A stretch of DNA of 25,683 nucleotides from a virus (IMGVR_UViG_3300027573_000105:1-25683), one strand, 5' to 3'; shown: positions 6,271 through 15,531, counted from the stretch's first letter. Numbers and translations are program-made. Notes: generated by a model from the sequence alone, not told the origin.

Positions 6271-8880
6271 ATGATAACTAACTGCACACTATACGAAGGC
6301 GCTTTTATTAATACGGAAACAACGCCGGAGCCAGCCAACGAAAACGTACAAAAGATATTTACGGTTAGGCTATTTGATACCGAAACGGAAGTAAGCACAC
6401 CGCCGTATAATTTCCGCTTTATCGTTTCCAACAACGGCGACGGTACGCAAACCGTTAGCGTTTTTTCGGATCCGTTTACCGATCCGCTGGCGGAAATTTA
6501 TTTTGGCTACGATAACGCGGGCTGGATAGACACGGCGTTAAACCTGAACGGCCGGACCGCTATTACCATACCGCAAGGCGATTGGGACTATTCCGTATTG
6601 ATTGCCAGCGATAGCGGCGCACCGCGTTACGAATTTGAACCAGCGGAAACTATAGACCTGGAAATGGGAGAAACCCCGATACTTATTTCGGTAGTAGATA
6701 ACGCAGAAGATAAGTTTACCCCAATTAAAAGCAAGCAGGTAGAGATACAAATCCACAGTAACGACGCCATAGGCATAGAAACCTTTGCGGAAGGTGGCGA
6801 TAATCGTTTTTATGTGGAGATAGAAAGCGAAACAGACGGCGTAATTTTCAAGGGCTGGTTATCTACCAGTGATTTGAGCCAGGATTTTTTACCGGATCCC
6901 AACGTTTTGACGCTAATAGCTACCGACGGATTGGGGTTTTTGGAAGACGAGCCTTTGCTAAACTTCGAAGACGTAACGCCTCAGGACCGCCACCAAATTA
7001 TTGATTTCATTGTATGGGCGTTAGGCAAAACGGGCCTTATGCTGGACGTAAAAGTTTGTATGAATATTCGCGAAGTGGCGGCCACGCCGATAGTCAGTGA
7101 TGTAGACGGCAGCGGACATTTTTATAAATTCGTGTACCTGGACGCCAAAACATTCGAAAAGGAGATAGCGACCTGCGAAGACTGCCGGACGGTTTTAGAA
7201 AAGATATTAGGCGAGAACGCTTTTTTAACGCAGTACCGCGGCAAATGGCTAATAATACGACCGGATGAAATGGAAACTGGGCACGAATATTATTTTACCA
7301 GGTTTAATTATTTAGGTGATTTTGTAGAGAACACCGACGAAACTTTCAGCAAAAATATCGGCGTAGGGCTGCCGCTGGCGTTTATGAATGACGACGCCAC
7401 GTTATCACTTGACCGACCTTATAAGCAGATAATAGAACGTTTTAACTACGACTACCCAAAAGAAATTATTTGTAATATTGATTACAGCCAGGGCGAATTT
7501 GTGGAAGATATGCCGGACGAAGTGAACGCGGACGGCGTTACCGAACAAGTTAAAAAATACACGTTGCCATGCTGGGCGCATTTATCGCGCACGGTAGACC
7601 TACCATACTGGGAGAATTTCGGACAAGGGCCGCTACCTTCATCAAACGTGTACGTAAAGCGCTATTATTTTAACGGCACAGAAACACAGCGTATAGTTGT
7701 GATACAGTCACCACCGGGCGCAGCGCCGCCAATGACGTACATACAAAGCACACCTATGGAACTACAGATAGGCGACAAAATAAGTTTACAGGTTAGTTTG
7801 TATTATACGAACATAGGCGCAAATACGGGCAGCAATAATTGGCCTGTTTATGTCGGTTTATTCGCGGACGACGGAGATATTTATTGGTGGCAAAATTATA
7901 ATGTTACCACGCCGGAAGTGCAGCCGCTTTGGGGGTTAACTCCACCAAACGTTTTAATTTACCCGTGGTATAAAGACGCGCTACTGGAAAATCCGCCGTT
8001 AGATATGCAATTTACCAGCCCGCCGCTACCTAAAAGCGGAAGGGTTTATGTTTTTCTGTCTAATGAGTATGGCGAAGAAATTGAGGCGAATTTCGGACAG
8101 CCAAAAATAGATATTATTCCTTTCGTTAACGGTGGCTATAACAGCTATAAAGCACAAACCAACGACGTAAGTCAGGACGCACCGAAGATAAAAGCCATAC
8201 GCGAAACGGACGTATATATAAGCGACGCGCCGCGTATAGCTATGAAAGGCGCACTATTGAAACCCGGCGCAGGCTTTGAGATTTTCAGCGGTACGGCGTC
8301 ATTTGGTACGTTAGGACAGTTTGAAATTAGCGGTAATATCGTCGGGTTATTTCCCGTAGGTATTTTAATTTCCATAACCGGATCCGGCAGTAACAATATA
8401 ACGGGCCGGATAATAGATAATAATTATTCCATAATTGGCGACCTTACCACAATTTATACGGATCAAACTACGGTAAGCGAATTAGGCGCCAGCATAACCG
8501 TAACGGAAGCAACTTACCAGTTAACCGGCGATTTTTATAACGCGGCGCTGGCAACTGCGGGCGGCGGTACGCCGTACACGTTCGGCCGTTTGCAGTCTTT
8601 TGATATTTGGAACCAGTTTAACCGGGTTATGCGCACGTTTGAGGCAACCATAGATAGAACGGACAGCGCTACACAACTGCCCGACCTTTTGCATAAATAT
8701 ATTTTACGAGACATAGACGCCAACACGACGAACGGTTCAACGCAATACCGTATTTTTATGCTATTGCATTACGAAATGAATTTGCATTTGTGCGAATGGG
8801 CGGCATTTTTACACGAAGTTTTTAACACCGACGTAGCCAAAAGCTACGAAACGGCGGCGTTTAAATATATAACCGAATAA
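6271..8880 (+). CDS. Large tail tip / hub-like structural protein
   Basis: 869 residues, directly after the tape measure where siphophages encode Dit/Tal-type tip proteins. The N-terminal ~180 residues are beta-rich. Around residues 215-360 the order TDGLGFLEDEPL, a helix (DFIVWALGKTGL), then TVLEKILGENAFLTQYRGKWLIIRPDE resembles the hub domain of gp27/Tal-like proteins, where a short helix and a final strand with W.I.. form the ring interface. The C-terminal half is beta-rich with a YKYI-like end and contains FNRVMRTFEATIDRT near residue 785. No enzymatic motif was seen. Probably the central tail-tip protein that contacts the cell; distant family membership should be checked by structure prediction. 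Confidence 0.6.
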   Translation: MITNCTLYEGAFINTETTPEPANENVQKIFTVRLFDTETEVSTPPYNFRFIVSNNGDGTQTVSVFSDPFTDPLAEIYFGYDNAGWIDTALNLNGRTAITIPQGDWDYSVLIASDSGAPRYEFEPAETIDLEMGETPILISVVDNAEDKFTPIKSKQVEIQIHSNDAIGIETFAEGGDNRFYVEIESETDGVIFKGWLSTSDLSQDFLPDPNVLTLIATDGLGFLEDEPLLNFEDVTPQDRHQIIDFIVWALGKTGLMLDVKVCMNIREVAATPIVSDVDGSGHFYKFVYLDAKTFEKEIATCEDCRTVLEKILGENAFLTQYRGKWLIIRPDEMETGHEYYFTRFNYLGDFVENTDETFSKNIGVGLPLAFMNDDATLSLDRPYKQIIERFNYDYPKEIICNIDYSQGEFVEDMPDEVNADGVTEQVKKYTLPCWAHLSRTVDLPYWENFGQGPLPSSNVYVKRYYFNGTETQRIVVIQSPPGAAPPMTYIQSTPMELQIGDKISLQVSLYYTNIGANTGSNNWPVYVGLFADDGDIYWWQNYNVTTPEVQPLWGLTPPNVLIYPWYKDALLENPPLDMQFTSPPLPKSGRVYVFLSNEYGEEIEANFGQPKIDIIPFVNGGYNSYKAQTNDVSQDAPKIKAIRETDVYISDAPRIAMKGALLKPGAGFEIFSGTASFGTLGQFEISGNIVGLFPVGILISITGSGSNNITGRIIDNNYSIIGDLTTIYTDQTTVSELGASITVTEATYQLTGDFYNAALATAGGGTPYTFGRLQSFDIWNQFNRVMRTFEATIDRTDSATQLPDLLHKYILRDIDANTTNGSTQYRIFMLLHYEMNLHLCEWAAFLHEVFNTDVAKSYETAAFKYITE

Positions 8881-9584
8881 TGGCAAACATAGTCTTGGGT
8901 AAAAACGTAAACGTAGAAGCGCTAATAGGTAGCGCCTATATGGTTATCGGTTGCGCCGTTTCATGTGCGTTTGAATTTGAAAACGAACTAATCGGAAAGA
9001 CGGACGTTAACGCAGGGCTATACCGTAAAAAGCGGGTACGTATTAGCGACAACCGCGGAAGCGTTAACGGGCTGGTAACTTTGGAAAACACCGCTACCAG
9101 GTTAAGCGCCTTTTATTTTTTACAGGAAGCTATAGTAAGATCCGAGCAAACAATGCGGTTTGTTTTCACAGACGAAGGCGGCGAAACTAAATACATAACC
9201 GGTACTTTTTTAGTACAATCCATTTCTATTACTGCCGATGTTTCGGCGTTTGCCGAATTTGACCTATCACTGGAAGGCACCGGCGGCGTAGAAATTGGCA
9301 CCGTAGAACCGCCGCCCGACGTATTTTGCCCCGAATTGCAAAGCGATACCTGGGAAACGACGGAAGGCGGCACGTCTATTAGCGGGCCGGGTATAGGCGG
9401 TAAGAGTTACGAAGGCGACGAAATACTGGTAGTCTTCAGGGAGGGCACACAGTTTGACTATACGGCCGGCGCACCGGGTAACCGTGAGTATGGCTACGAC
9501 GGCGTTAATATTTCCTTTGACCCGCTGAACCCGTTTAACCTGGATGAAAGGGTTAACGTCGTTTGGAAAGCATTTGAAAGTTAA
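8880..9584 (+). CDS. Tail protein with a tail-tube-like N-terminal domain
   Basis: 234 residues, start sharing one base with the preceding stop (TAATG). The first ~140 residues (AFEFENELIGKTDVNAGLYRK, ISDNRGSVNGLVTLENT, MRFVFTDEGGETKYITGTF, then SAFAEFDLSLEGTGG) resemble TP901-1-type tube proteins, which end in a strand reading FDLSLEGTG. From ~145 onwards a P-rich linker (IGTVEPPPDVFCPEL) leads into a glycine-rich beta domain. Because the main tube gene is at 3161, this one may build a specialised ring at the tail tip. No function is established; the similarity is judged by eye and needs profile comparison. Confidence 0.5.
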   Translation: MANIVLGKNVNVEALIGSAYMVIGCAVSCAFEFENELIGKTDVNAGLYRKKRVRISDNRGSVNGLVTLENTATRLSAFYFLQEAIVRSEQTMRFVFTDEGGETKYITGTFLVQSISITADVSAFAEFDLSLEGTGGVEIGTVEPPPDVFCPELQSDTWETTEGGTSISGPGIGGKSYEGDEILVVFREGTQFDYTAGAPGNREYGYDGVNISFDPLNPFNLDERVNVVWKAFES

Positions 9585-10445
9585 ATGATAAAAACACGAA
9601 CTTTTACGGCGGTTAACGGGCTGGACTACGTGCAGCACGCAGAACTGGCTTTTGCAACTATCTACATAGTGGCACGGGAAGGCGTAGAACACGAACCATA
9701 CACCGCCGGCGGGCCTGTTTATCGTACCTACATTCATACCGTATCAAACGGCAAAATAAACTTCCCGGCGATATTCGACGGCGGCACCGGTAACGAAAAG
9801 GTTTTTGTTTTATATAAACCGACCGGCGGCGCTGAACCAGTAGACCCGCCAGGCGTTTGCGTAGCTGGCACCATTGTACCGATTACTTTAGCGGATGCGG
9901 CAGACGGTCAGCTATACCTACAGACTATAACGCTAACAGGCACGGCGCCGTTTAGCCTGTCCGGTATAACGAAACCCGCCTGGCTAACTATAACGAACAG
10001 CGGCAACACTATAACGCTAACCGGCACGCCGGGACCTGGCGACGTTACCCTATCTACGTTAATAGAGTTTACAGTAAGTAATTGTAGCGGCGGATCTACC
10101 GTTTTATTTAGCCAGGAAATACAGGTTTTTGCAGCGGTTGCGAACTTCTTTATACAAAACACGGCTAACTTTTCAGTACAAATAATAGACGTTTTCGGAT
10201 CCTTTTACACCGTAAATCCGGGTTTTAGTTTTCCGGTTAATTTTTCGCAAACGCTGGAAGGAATACAAAGCGGAACGGCGGCCGCTATTACTTTAGATAT
10301 TAACGGCATTGTATTTCCGCAGGTGATAACGCTTTATAAAAACGCTGTACCTTTAGAAAGTAAAGTAGTAACGGTAAACGGTATAGAAAGCTTTGCGGCC
10401 GTTACTTTTACCAGTAGCGACGAGATGGTAATAACAATAACTTAA
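9585..10445 (+). CDS. Ig-like beta-sandwich tail protein
   Basis: 286 residues, start directly after the previous stop. N-terminal ~85 residues carry aromatic strands (YIVAREGVEHEPYTAGG, FPAIFDGGTGNEKVFVLYKP). After a short P/G-rich linker, residues ~95-175 form a putative-Ig domain: ITLADAADGQLYLQTITLTG, APFSLSGITKPAWLTITNSG and TITLTGTPGPGDV follow the he_PIG/cadherin-like order in which PAWL and GTP motifs precede the final strands. The C-terminal ~110 residues are S/T/F-rich strands. Ig-like domains on phage tails typically attach loosely to cell-surface polysaccharide. There is no signal peptide, unlike the following two genes. Confidence 0.5.
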   Translation: MIKTRTFTAVNGLDYVQHAELAFATIYIVAREGVEHEPYTAGGPVYRTYIHTVSNGKINFPAIFDGGTGNEKVFVLYKPTGGAEPVDPPGVCVAGTIVPITLADAADGQLYLQTITLTGTAPFSLSGITKPAWLTITNSGNTITLTGTPGPGDVTLSTLIEFTVSNCSGGSTVLFSQEIQVFAAVANFFIQNTANFSVQIIDVFGSFYTVNPGFSFPVNFSQTLEGIQSGTAAAITLDINGIVFPQVITLYKNAVPLESKVVTVNGIESFAAVTFTSSDEMVITIT

Positions 10446-10447
10446 TT

Positions 10448-12979
10448 ATGAAAAAACTACTTATTATTTTGCTCTTTTGCGGCGCAGCGGCGGTAAGCTA
10501 CGGGCAGTCAGGCTATACGACCATAAACGCACGCTATAACTGGTTAGGCGGTATCTTCAAAGCTTTGGGCATACCGTCCGGCGGTACTGCAGCATTTCAG
10601 AGTGGGCAGGCAGTAAGGGCTGGCGCCTTATATTATGACAGTACCGGCGTAGATAGCGGCCTTTATGTTTGGGGCGGGCTGTCCTGGCGCAATATTACAC
10701 CGGTAAGCGGCACAACCTACACTGCCGGAAGCGGTATCGGCATAAGCGGCGACAGTATCCATATAGGCGGCCGGACCTACGCACCGGCTATATTTTACGA
10801 CGAACGCAGCATAGTGCTAACCGGGCATTCTTTAAAAATAACAAGCGGCTACGCAGATACAACGGTGGGCGGCAATGCCGGTACTTATAGTTTTGCGAAT
10901 AAACCATATTCACCGCTACAGTTTGGCCGTATGGATAGTTTAACCGCCAACGACGTAGCGCTAAGTATTGTGCCGCTATCTACAATAAATTCTATTAGGA
11001 TAATGAAATACGGCAGCGGCGGGCTACATAATACCGGCATATTTGGCAACCGGTTTGCGTACTACCACTACGCCAACGATAGCGCCGTTATCCGTTCAAG
11101 TAGTACGTTTAATATGGCAATATCCGGCGAACAGCGGTTAAGGATAGATAGTAATTACAGCGGTACGCGAACAGTCTACCGAACCGGTACAAGTTCGTTA
11201 ACACGGTCCGAAGGCCCGGCGGCAATAGGCGCCAACACAGTTATAGATAATTTCGACGTGACTAAACATATTTTAGTTAGGGGTACGTTAAGCGGCTTCA
11301 CGTCAAAACTAAATGGGAGCTCCACGACTAACGACACAATAGAAAATTTTATTCATTTCAATACCTCCGTAAATATTGGAGCGCCGAATAAAGTACTTAA
11401 AATGTATGCGTTTGCACCTTCATTCCTTTACGGCGATAGCATTTTCGCATTTTTCGAAGACCAAACGACGGCATACAATTATTTTGCTAATGGCTTATCG
11501 TTAGGCGGCGGATATACCGGCATACGGCAGCAATTCAGAAATGAGTTTAACAGCGTATTGAATGACACCGTTACCATTAACACAATGACCGCCGTAACCG
11601 ATACAACCGGTTTTGATGTAGTGCTAAGACGCAGGACGGACGGCACGCTGGTTAAGATAAGGGCGGACCAGTTAGGCGTAGGCGGCGGCAGTGTTGGAAC
11701 TTTACAGCAAGTACTTGACGCCGGTAGCACGCTTACAAGTAACGAAACTATAGCCACCGGATCGAATACTCTACAGGTAAGTACTTCCACTGCAGCAATA
11801 ACGCCGTTTAACGTTAGTTCAAATACAGGGGCGGCGATTGTAGCCGCAAGCACAGGAACCGAACCCAGTATATCTATACAGAAAACGGCAAGCACAACCA
11901 ACACAATGACAACCGGCATGCGTTTAGGGCAAAACCCGTCCGGATCTTCCGCGAATGGTTTAGGTATAGGTCTACAGTTTAGAATAAAGGCGTCAGATAA
12001 CGGCACTTATGACGCCGGCGAATTTGGCGCAGTTTGGAGTGACCATACCGCAGCAAGCCGTACCGTTAACTATAATTTTAACGGCATGAATAACGCGGTA
12101 TCGCAAACTTTAATGAATATACAACCCGGCGGTATTGTGAGGGTGGATAATAACACGGACACGTTGGCAACCCGCGCAGACATTCGGGCCGCTACGCCGC
12201 TGGTAGGCACCTACGCGCAGCGCACAGCGATAACCGGCGCCGATGGGTACGAATTTTTCCAAACGGACGCACAGCGGGACGCACCGCCCGGCAGGTACTA
12301 TTTTATAAACACAAAATGGAATTATGTAAGACAGGCGGAAGAAAGGCTGGTTTACGATTTTAACGATTTCCACAGCATAGGCGCCGCCAATACTTTAGTA
12401 GGTAGTTATGTTTACACCGGTACAGGATCCGCCGTACCTGCAAACTACGGCGTATTAATGTCAACTTTAGCCAGTACGACAGGCCGCGTAGTATTTTACA
12501 GCGGTGCAAACGGTTTGTTTGGCGGTTGGGTGGACATGGATTTGGGCAGCGCATATATGAAAATACAACTCAACTTAACGCAACTTAGCACGGCGGGCGA
12601 AGAGTTTATTTTGAGGGTGGGTTTTAGCGATATGACGGCAGGCACCGAACCGAACAACGGCGTTTATGTAGAGTATGACCGTTTAAGTTCGGTAAACTGG
12701 CGCTACACACAGGCGGCCGGCGCAGGTACAAGAACCGAAACGGCAAGCAGCGCGGCGGTAGCTACAGGCAGTCACTATATAGAGGTATTTTGTCCAGGTG
12801 CAGGCGGTACGTCGGAATTTTGGGTGGACGGCGTATCCATAGGCACGCAGGCGGCAACTATGCCAACGGTAGTATTATCGCCGTTCGTGCAGTTCGTGAA
12901 GAGCGCAGGCAGCACACCGGTTACCTGCCAACTGGATTTTACAAAAACATGGCATTACTTAACAACATCAAGAAACTAA
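10448..12979 (+). CDS. Tail fibre-type protein with signal peptide and lectin-like C-terminus
   Basis: 843 residues. Residues 1-20 form a Sec signal peptide typical of Bacteroidota (MKKLLIILLFCGAAAVSYGQ). After it come fibre-like modules: AGALYYDSTGVDSGLYVWGG, then TYTAGSGIGISGDSIHIGG, a repeated-type knot motif seen in tail fibres, and a long G/S/T/N-rich beta region with SVGTLQQVLDAGSTLT near 420. From about residue 635 (RLVYDFNDFHSIGAAN) to the end, the pattern LVGSYVYTGTGSA, DMDLGSAYMKIQLN, RVGFSDM, YIEVFCPGAGGTSEFWVDG and IGTQ resembles a concanavalin/LamG jelly roll. Likely the receptor-binding fibre. The signal peptide is odd for a protein assembled in the cytoplasm. Confidence 0.65.
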   Translation: MKKLLIILLFCGAAAVSYGQSGYTTINARYNWLGGIFKALGIPSGGTAAFQSGQAVRAGALYYDSTGVDSGLYVWGGLSWRNITPVSGTTYTAGSGIGISGDSIHIGGRTYAPAIFYDERSIVLTGHSLKITSGYADTTVGGNAGTYSFANKPYSPLQFGRMDSLTANDVALSIVPLSTINSIRIMKYGSGGLHNTGIFGNRFAYYHYANDSAVIRSSSTFNMAISGEQRLRIDSNYSGTRTVYRTGTSSLTRSEGPAAIGANTVIDNFDVTKHILVRGTLSGFTSKLNGSSTTNDTIENFIHFNTSVNIGAPNKVLKMYAFAPSFLYGDSIFAFFEDQTTAYNYFANGLSLGGGYTGIRQQFRNEFNSVLNDTVTINTMTAVTDTTGFDVVLRRRTDGTLVKIRADQLGVGGGSVGTLQQVLDAGSTLTSNETIATGSNTLQVSTSTAAITPFNVSSNTGAAIVAASTGTEPSISIQKTASTTNTMTTGMRLGQNPSGSSANGLGIGLQFRIKASDNGTYDAGEFGAVWSDHTAASRTVNYNFNGMNNAVSQTLMNIQPGGIVRVDNNTDTLATRADIRAATPLVGTYAQRTAITGADGYEFFQTDAQRDAPPGRYYFINTKWNYVRQAEERLVYDFNDFHSIGAANTLVGSYVYTGTGSAVPANYGVLMSTLASTTGRVVFYSGANGLFGGWVDMDLGSAYMKIQLNLTQLSTAGEEFILRVGFSDMTAGTEPNNGVYVEYDRLSSVNWRYTQAAGAGTRTETASSAAVATGSHYIEVFCPGAGGTSEFWVDGVSIGTQAATMPTVVLSPFVQFVKSAGSTPVTCQLDFTKTWHYLTTSRN

Positions 12980-12983
12980 AACT

Positions 12984-13370
12984 ATGAAACAGCTATTAAT
13001 AAAATTCCTTTTACTTGTTACCCTTTTCATAGGTGTTAATTCTTTTGACGGCACCGGTAAAAACTTTGATGTACTATTAACGCAGCGCATTACGCCGGCA
13101 ACTGGATCCACGTTTAACCTTATCGCTATAAAGCAGGACGTTTTGGTTGTGGTGGATTTAGCGGCGACGATCGCACAGCTAAATGTACCGTTTCCCGCCA
13201 CGCCGGCAGATACGCAGTTAATCGGTTTTACTACGCGGTCAGCTATTACCAGTTTAAATTTTTTAGTTACTGGCGGTATACCAATAACGGCACCGGTTAC
13301 AACGTTAGCGGCGGGCGCCGTCGTTTGGTATATTTACAACGCGGACAGTAATCGCTGGTTTAGATATTAA
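12984..13370 (+). CDS. Small fibre-tip-like protein with signal peptide
   Basis: 128 residues. N-terminal MKQLLIKFLLLVTLFIGVNS is a signal peptide-like hydrophobic segment. The rest is a beta module with the order LNVPFPATPADTQLIGFTTR, SAITSLNFLVTGG, then TLAAGAVVWYIYNADSNRWFRY. This is the widespread phage fibre end module in which a P.dgQ.. loop, a GG turn and a closing W.R. strand are conserved. It follows the large fibre gene after 4 nt, so the two are probably co-translated and may assemble together. Function as tip or accessory fibre subunit is inferred. Confidence 0.5.
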   Translation: MKQLLIKFLLLVTLFIGVNSFDGTGKNFDVLLTQRITPATGSTFNLIAIKQDVLVVVDLAATIAQLNVPFPATPADTQLIGFTTRSAITSLNFLVTGGIPITAPVTTLAAGAVVWYIYNADSNRWFRY

Positions 13371-13382
13371 AACTCTTCCACT

Positions 13383-15155
13383 ATGGCAAATATAATTTTT
13401 AACGAAATACCGACCAGCGCCGCGGACCTGAACAACCCCGGCAGGGCGGTAGAACAATGGCACAACGCAAATGATGTAAACGTACCGACGGAAGGCGTAA
13501 ACACGCCGCGGCACGATTGTTACTACCGTTTTGTTTGGACAAAGATTGAAGGCAGGACGCAGGGCAGTTACGACTGGGGATATTTCGACGGGCTGGTAAA
13601 TGGCGCTATTTCCCGTAAACAAACTTTGTCGTTTGGTATTATGTCCGTTTTTCCCGGCAACGAAGTAGAGGCAGGCGGGCAAAGCTTTAGCACCGGCGGC
13701 GGCTATGGATGCTACCCTGAGTATATCCATAATAAAATGCAGACCGGCGCCGTAAAGGATTTTAAAAGCGGGCAGACCTGGACACCGAACTACAATGATC
13801 CGTTCTATGCGGAAAGGGTTTTGGCGCTATACCAGGCAATTAACGCACGGATCTACCAAATGAATTGGCAAAAGCATATTGGTATTATTGATGTTCGCAT
13901 GTATGGCGCATGGGGTGAATGGCATAGCGCATATTTGCCTAATAATAATGTACAGTTAGATTATCCGGCGGGTACCTTCCCGACGGTTGCCAGTCTTAAA
14001 AAGATAGTAGACGCGCATACGGCAGGTTTTCCAAATTTTCCGCTGGTAGCAATGATAGCCGGATTTGATGCGCACTATCTTCAAAACACATGGAACGACC
14101 CGGAAATTGCCTATTATCTTTTAACTACCCGTAACGCCTGGGGGCCGTTAGGCTGGCGCCGTGACCAGTGGGGAGCAACGGACAGCTATTTGGAAAGCTA
14201 CCTGGTAAACAATACCCGGACGTTTAACGGCGTACCGTTAAACAGTCTTATAATGGAGAAATGGACGGTAGCGCCAATAACAGGCGAACCGCCAGCCTGG
14301 AACCCCGGCGATTATTACGACTTAGAACGGCAAATAAAACTTTACCGGGCTACGTCGTTCGGCAACGGCAACTACGGCACGGTGCCAAACAGTACTATAA
14401 AAACACGGGTACGGGCCGCCAGTAAGCTTTGCGGTTACCGGTTTAAAATTACCAGCGCTACGACGACGGTAGACGCCGCAGGGCTAACCGTGGTAATGAA
14501 TTGGCAGAATATTGGAAACGGTAATGCCTGGCAGGACTGGGATATTGTTTTCAGTTTGGGTAATGTTAAGTTAACCAGCAAACATAAATTAAAGTTTTTT
14601 CAACCGGGTACGGCGCCCGTAGCAATTACCGACGTTTTCCCGTTAACCGCGGTACCTGCGGGCACGTATGCGCTAACGTTTGCGGTTAAAGATCCGGCAG
14701 GCGCACGGGTTAACATGGCGCTGGCAATTACAGGCGGCGACGCTAATAACGTTTACAGTTTGGGCAGCGTAGTAGTAGGCGCAACGCCGCCAGCGCCGAA
14801 CGTAGGGCCAACGGCGAACGCGGGCGGCGACATAGAAATAACTTTGCCGGTAAACAGCGTAACGCTACAGGGCAGCGGCACAGATACCGACGGCACGATA
14901 ACCGCCTACGCCTGGACGAAGGTTAGCGGCAGCGGTACGATAGCAACGCCGGCGGCAGCTATTACGCAGGTAACCGGGCTGGCGGCCGGATCCTCTATTT
15001 TCCGGTTAGGCGTTACGGACGACAAAGGCGCCACGGCGGCGGACACGGTAACGGTAAAGGTTAACGCGGCGCCAGTACCGCCAACGGAAAAACACGTAGT
15101 AGAAGTACGTCATAAAGTTGTCTACAGCGACGGCACAAGTGAAGATTTTAGTTAA
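13383..15155 (+). CDS. Putative virion-associated glycosidase (DUF4832-like TIM barrel) with PKD domain
   Basis: 590 residues. The first ~345 look like a (beta/alpha)8 barrel of the DUF4832/GH-like type: WTKIEGRTQGSYDWGYFDGL near 55-75, then IIDVRMYGAWGEWHSAYL near 168-184, where E179 inside YGAWGEWH is the candidate catalytic acid/base. Residues ~350-465 form a beta sandwich (VMNWQNIGNGNAWQDWDIVF), as is usual after DUF4832 barrels. Residues ~476-562 (PTANAGGDIEITLPVNSVTL ending VTDDKGATAADTVTVKVNA) are a PKD domain. Tail EVRHKVVYSDGTSEDFS ends the chain. Its place after fibres suggests a tail-borne enzyme that trims surface glycan; this is an inference, the substrate is unknown and there is no signal peptide. 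Confidence 0.6.
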   Translation: MANIIFNEIPTSAADLNNPGRAVEQWHNANDVNVPTEGVNTPRHDCYYRFVWTKIEGRTQGSYDWGYFDGLVNGAISRKQTLSFGIMSVFPGNEVEAGGQSFSTGGGYGCYPEYIHNKMQTGAVKDFKSGQTWTPNYNDPFYAERVLALYQAINARIYQMNWQKHIGIIDVRMYGAWGEWHSAYLPNNNVQLDYPAGTFPTVASLKKIVDAHTAGFPNFPLVAMIAGFDAHYLQNTWNDPEIAYYLLTTRNAWGPLGWRRDQWGATDSYLESYLVNNTRTFNGVPLNSLIMEKWTVAPITGEPPAWNPGDYYDLERQIKLYRATSFGNGNYGTVPNSTIKTRVRAASKLCGYRFKITSATTTVDAAGLTVVMNWQNIGNGNAWQDWDIVFSLGNVKLTSKHKLKFFQPGTAPVAITDVFPLTAVPAGTYALTFAVKDPAGARVNMALAITGGDANNVYSLGSVVVGATPPAPNVGPTANAGGDIEITLPVNSVTLQGSGTDTDGTITAYAWTKVSGSGTIATPAAAITQVTGLAAGSSIFRLGVTDDKGATAADTVTVKVNAAPVPPTEKHVVEVRHKVVYSDGTSEDFS

Positions 15156-15181
15156 GAGTTAAAAAGGCGGTATTTTTAGAA

Positions 15182-15439
15182 ATGGATAATAGCACGGTAG
15201 GAATGATACATAACTATATTTTACCCATTATATTATTTTTAGCGGCCCAAACAATAGGGTTTGTTATCGCATGGGTAAATTTCCGAACCGAAGTTATGAC
15301 CCGCCTTAAAGTGCTGGAAATACAAATGCAGAACGAAAAACAAAACGTAGCGATATTAGGCGAAAAAATGGACGACCTTTTGGAAGGCGTGCGACGGATA
15401 GAAATAGAACTGGCAAATAAGAAAGACAGGGAAAAATAA
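15182..15439 (+). CDS. Small membrane protein with coiled coil (lysis region)
   Basis: 85 residues. One hydrophobic helix at ~10-32 (YILPIILFLAAQTIGFVIAW) followed by a charged helical stretch (VMTRLKVLEIQMQNEKQN and GVRRIEIELANKK) that would form a cytoplasmic or periplasmic coiled coil. This is the layout of many small phage lysis-region proteins, such as XhlA-like ones. It opens the lysis block after the tail genes. The leader AAAAAGGCGG sits 10 nt before the ATG. Function unknown; holin accessory is one option. Confidence 0.5.
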   Translation: MDNSTVGMIHNYILPIILFLAAQTIGFVIAWVNFRTEVMTRLKVLEIQMQNEKQNVAILGEKMDDLLEGVRRIEIELANKKDREK

Positions 15440-15442
15440 AAA

Positions 15443-15462
15443 CGGACCGTAGAAACGGCCCG
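15443..15462 (-). terminator. Stem-loop oriented as a terminator for minus-strand transcripts
   Basis: On + the order is CGG A CCGT AGAA ACGG C CCG, a 4-bp plus 3-bp stem with one A-C mismatch and AGAA loop. It is preceded by AAAAATAAAAA, which on the minus strand becomes a TTTTTATTTTT tract directly after the hairpin, the classic intrinsic terminator order. On + it is followed by ACGTGTAG, not a T run. It therefore seems to block antisense transcription through the late genes. Confidence 0.5.
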
Positions 15463-15531
15463 ACGTGTAGTTGAAAAGTTATGTTATGGAAAACTTTGTA
15501 CTAAATGCAATTTACTATAAAAAATCTATAA

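Noticed and set aside
10669-10890. 73-residue + frame inside the fibre gene (and a similar one at 12790-12987)
   Set aside because: R/Y/H-rich shadow frames of the large fibre gene, with no leader or domain.
15471-15498. TTGA and AAACTTTG as a promoter for the holin-like gene
   Set aside because: Both boxes deviate from TTTG/TAnnTTTG and the spacer is only 16 nt.
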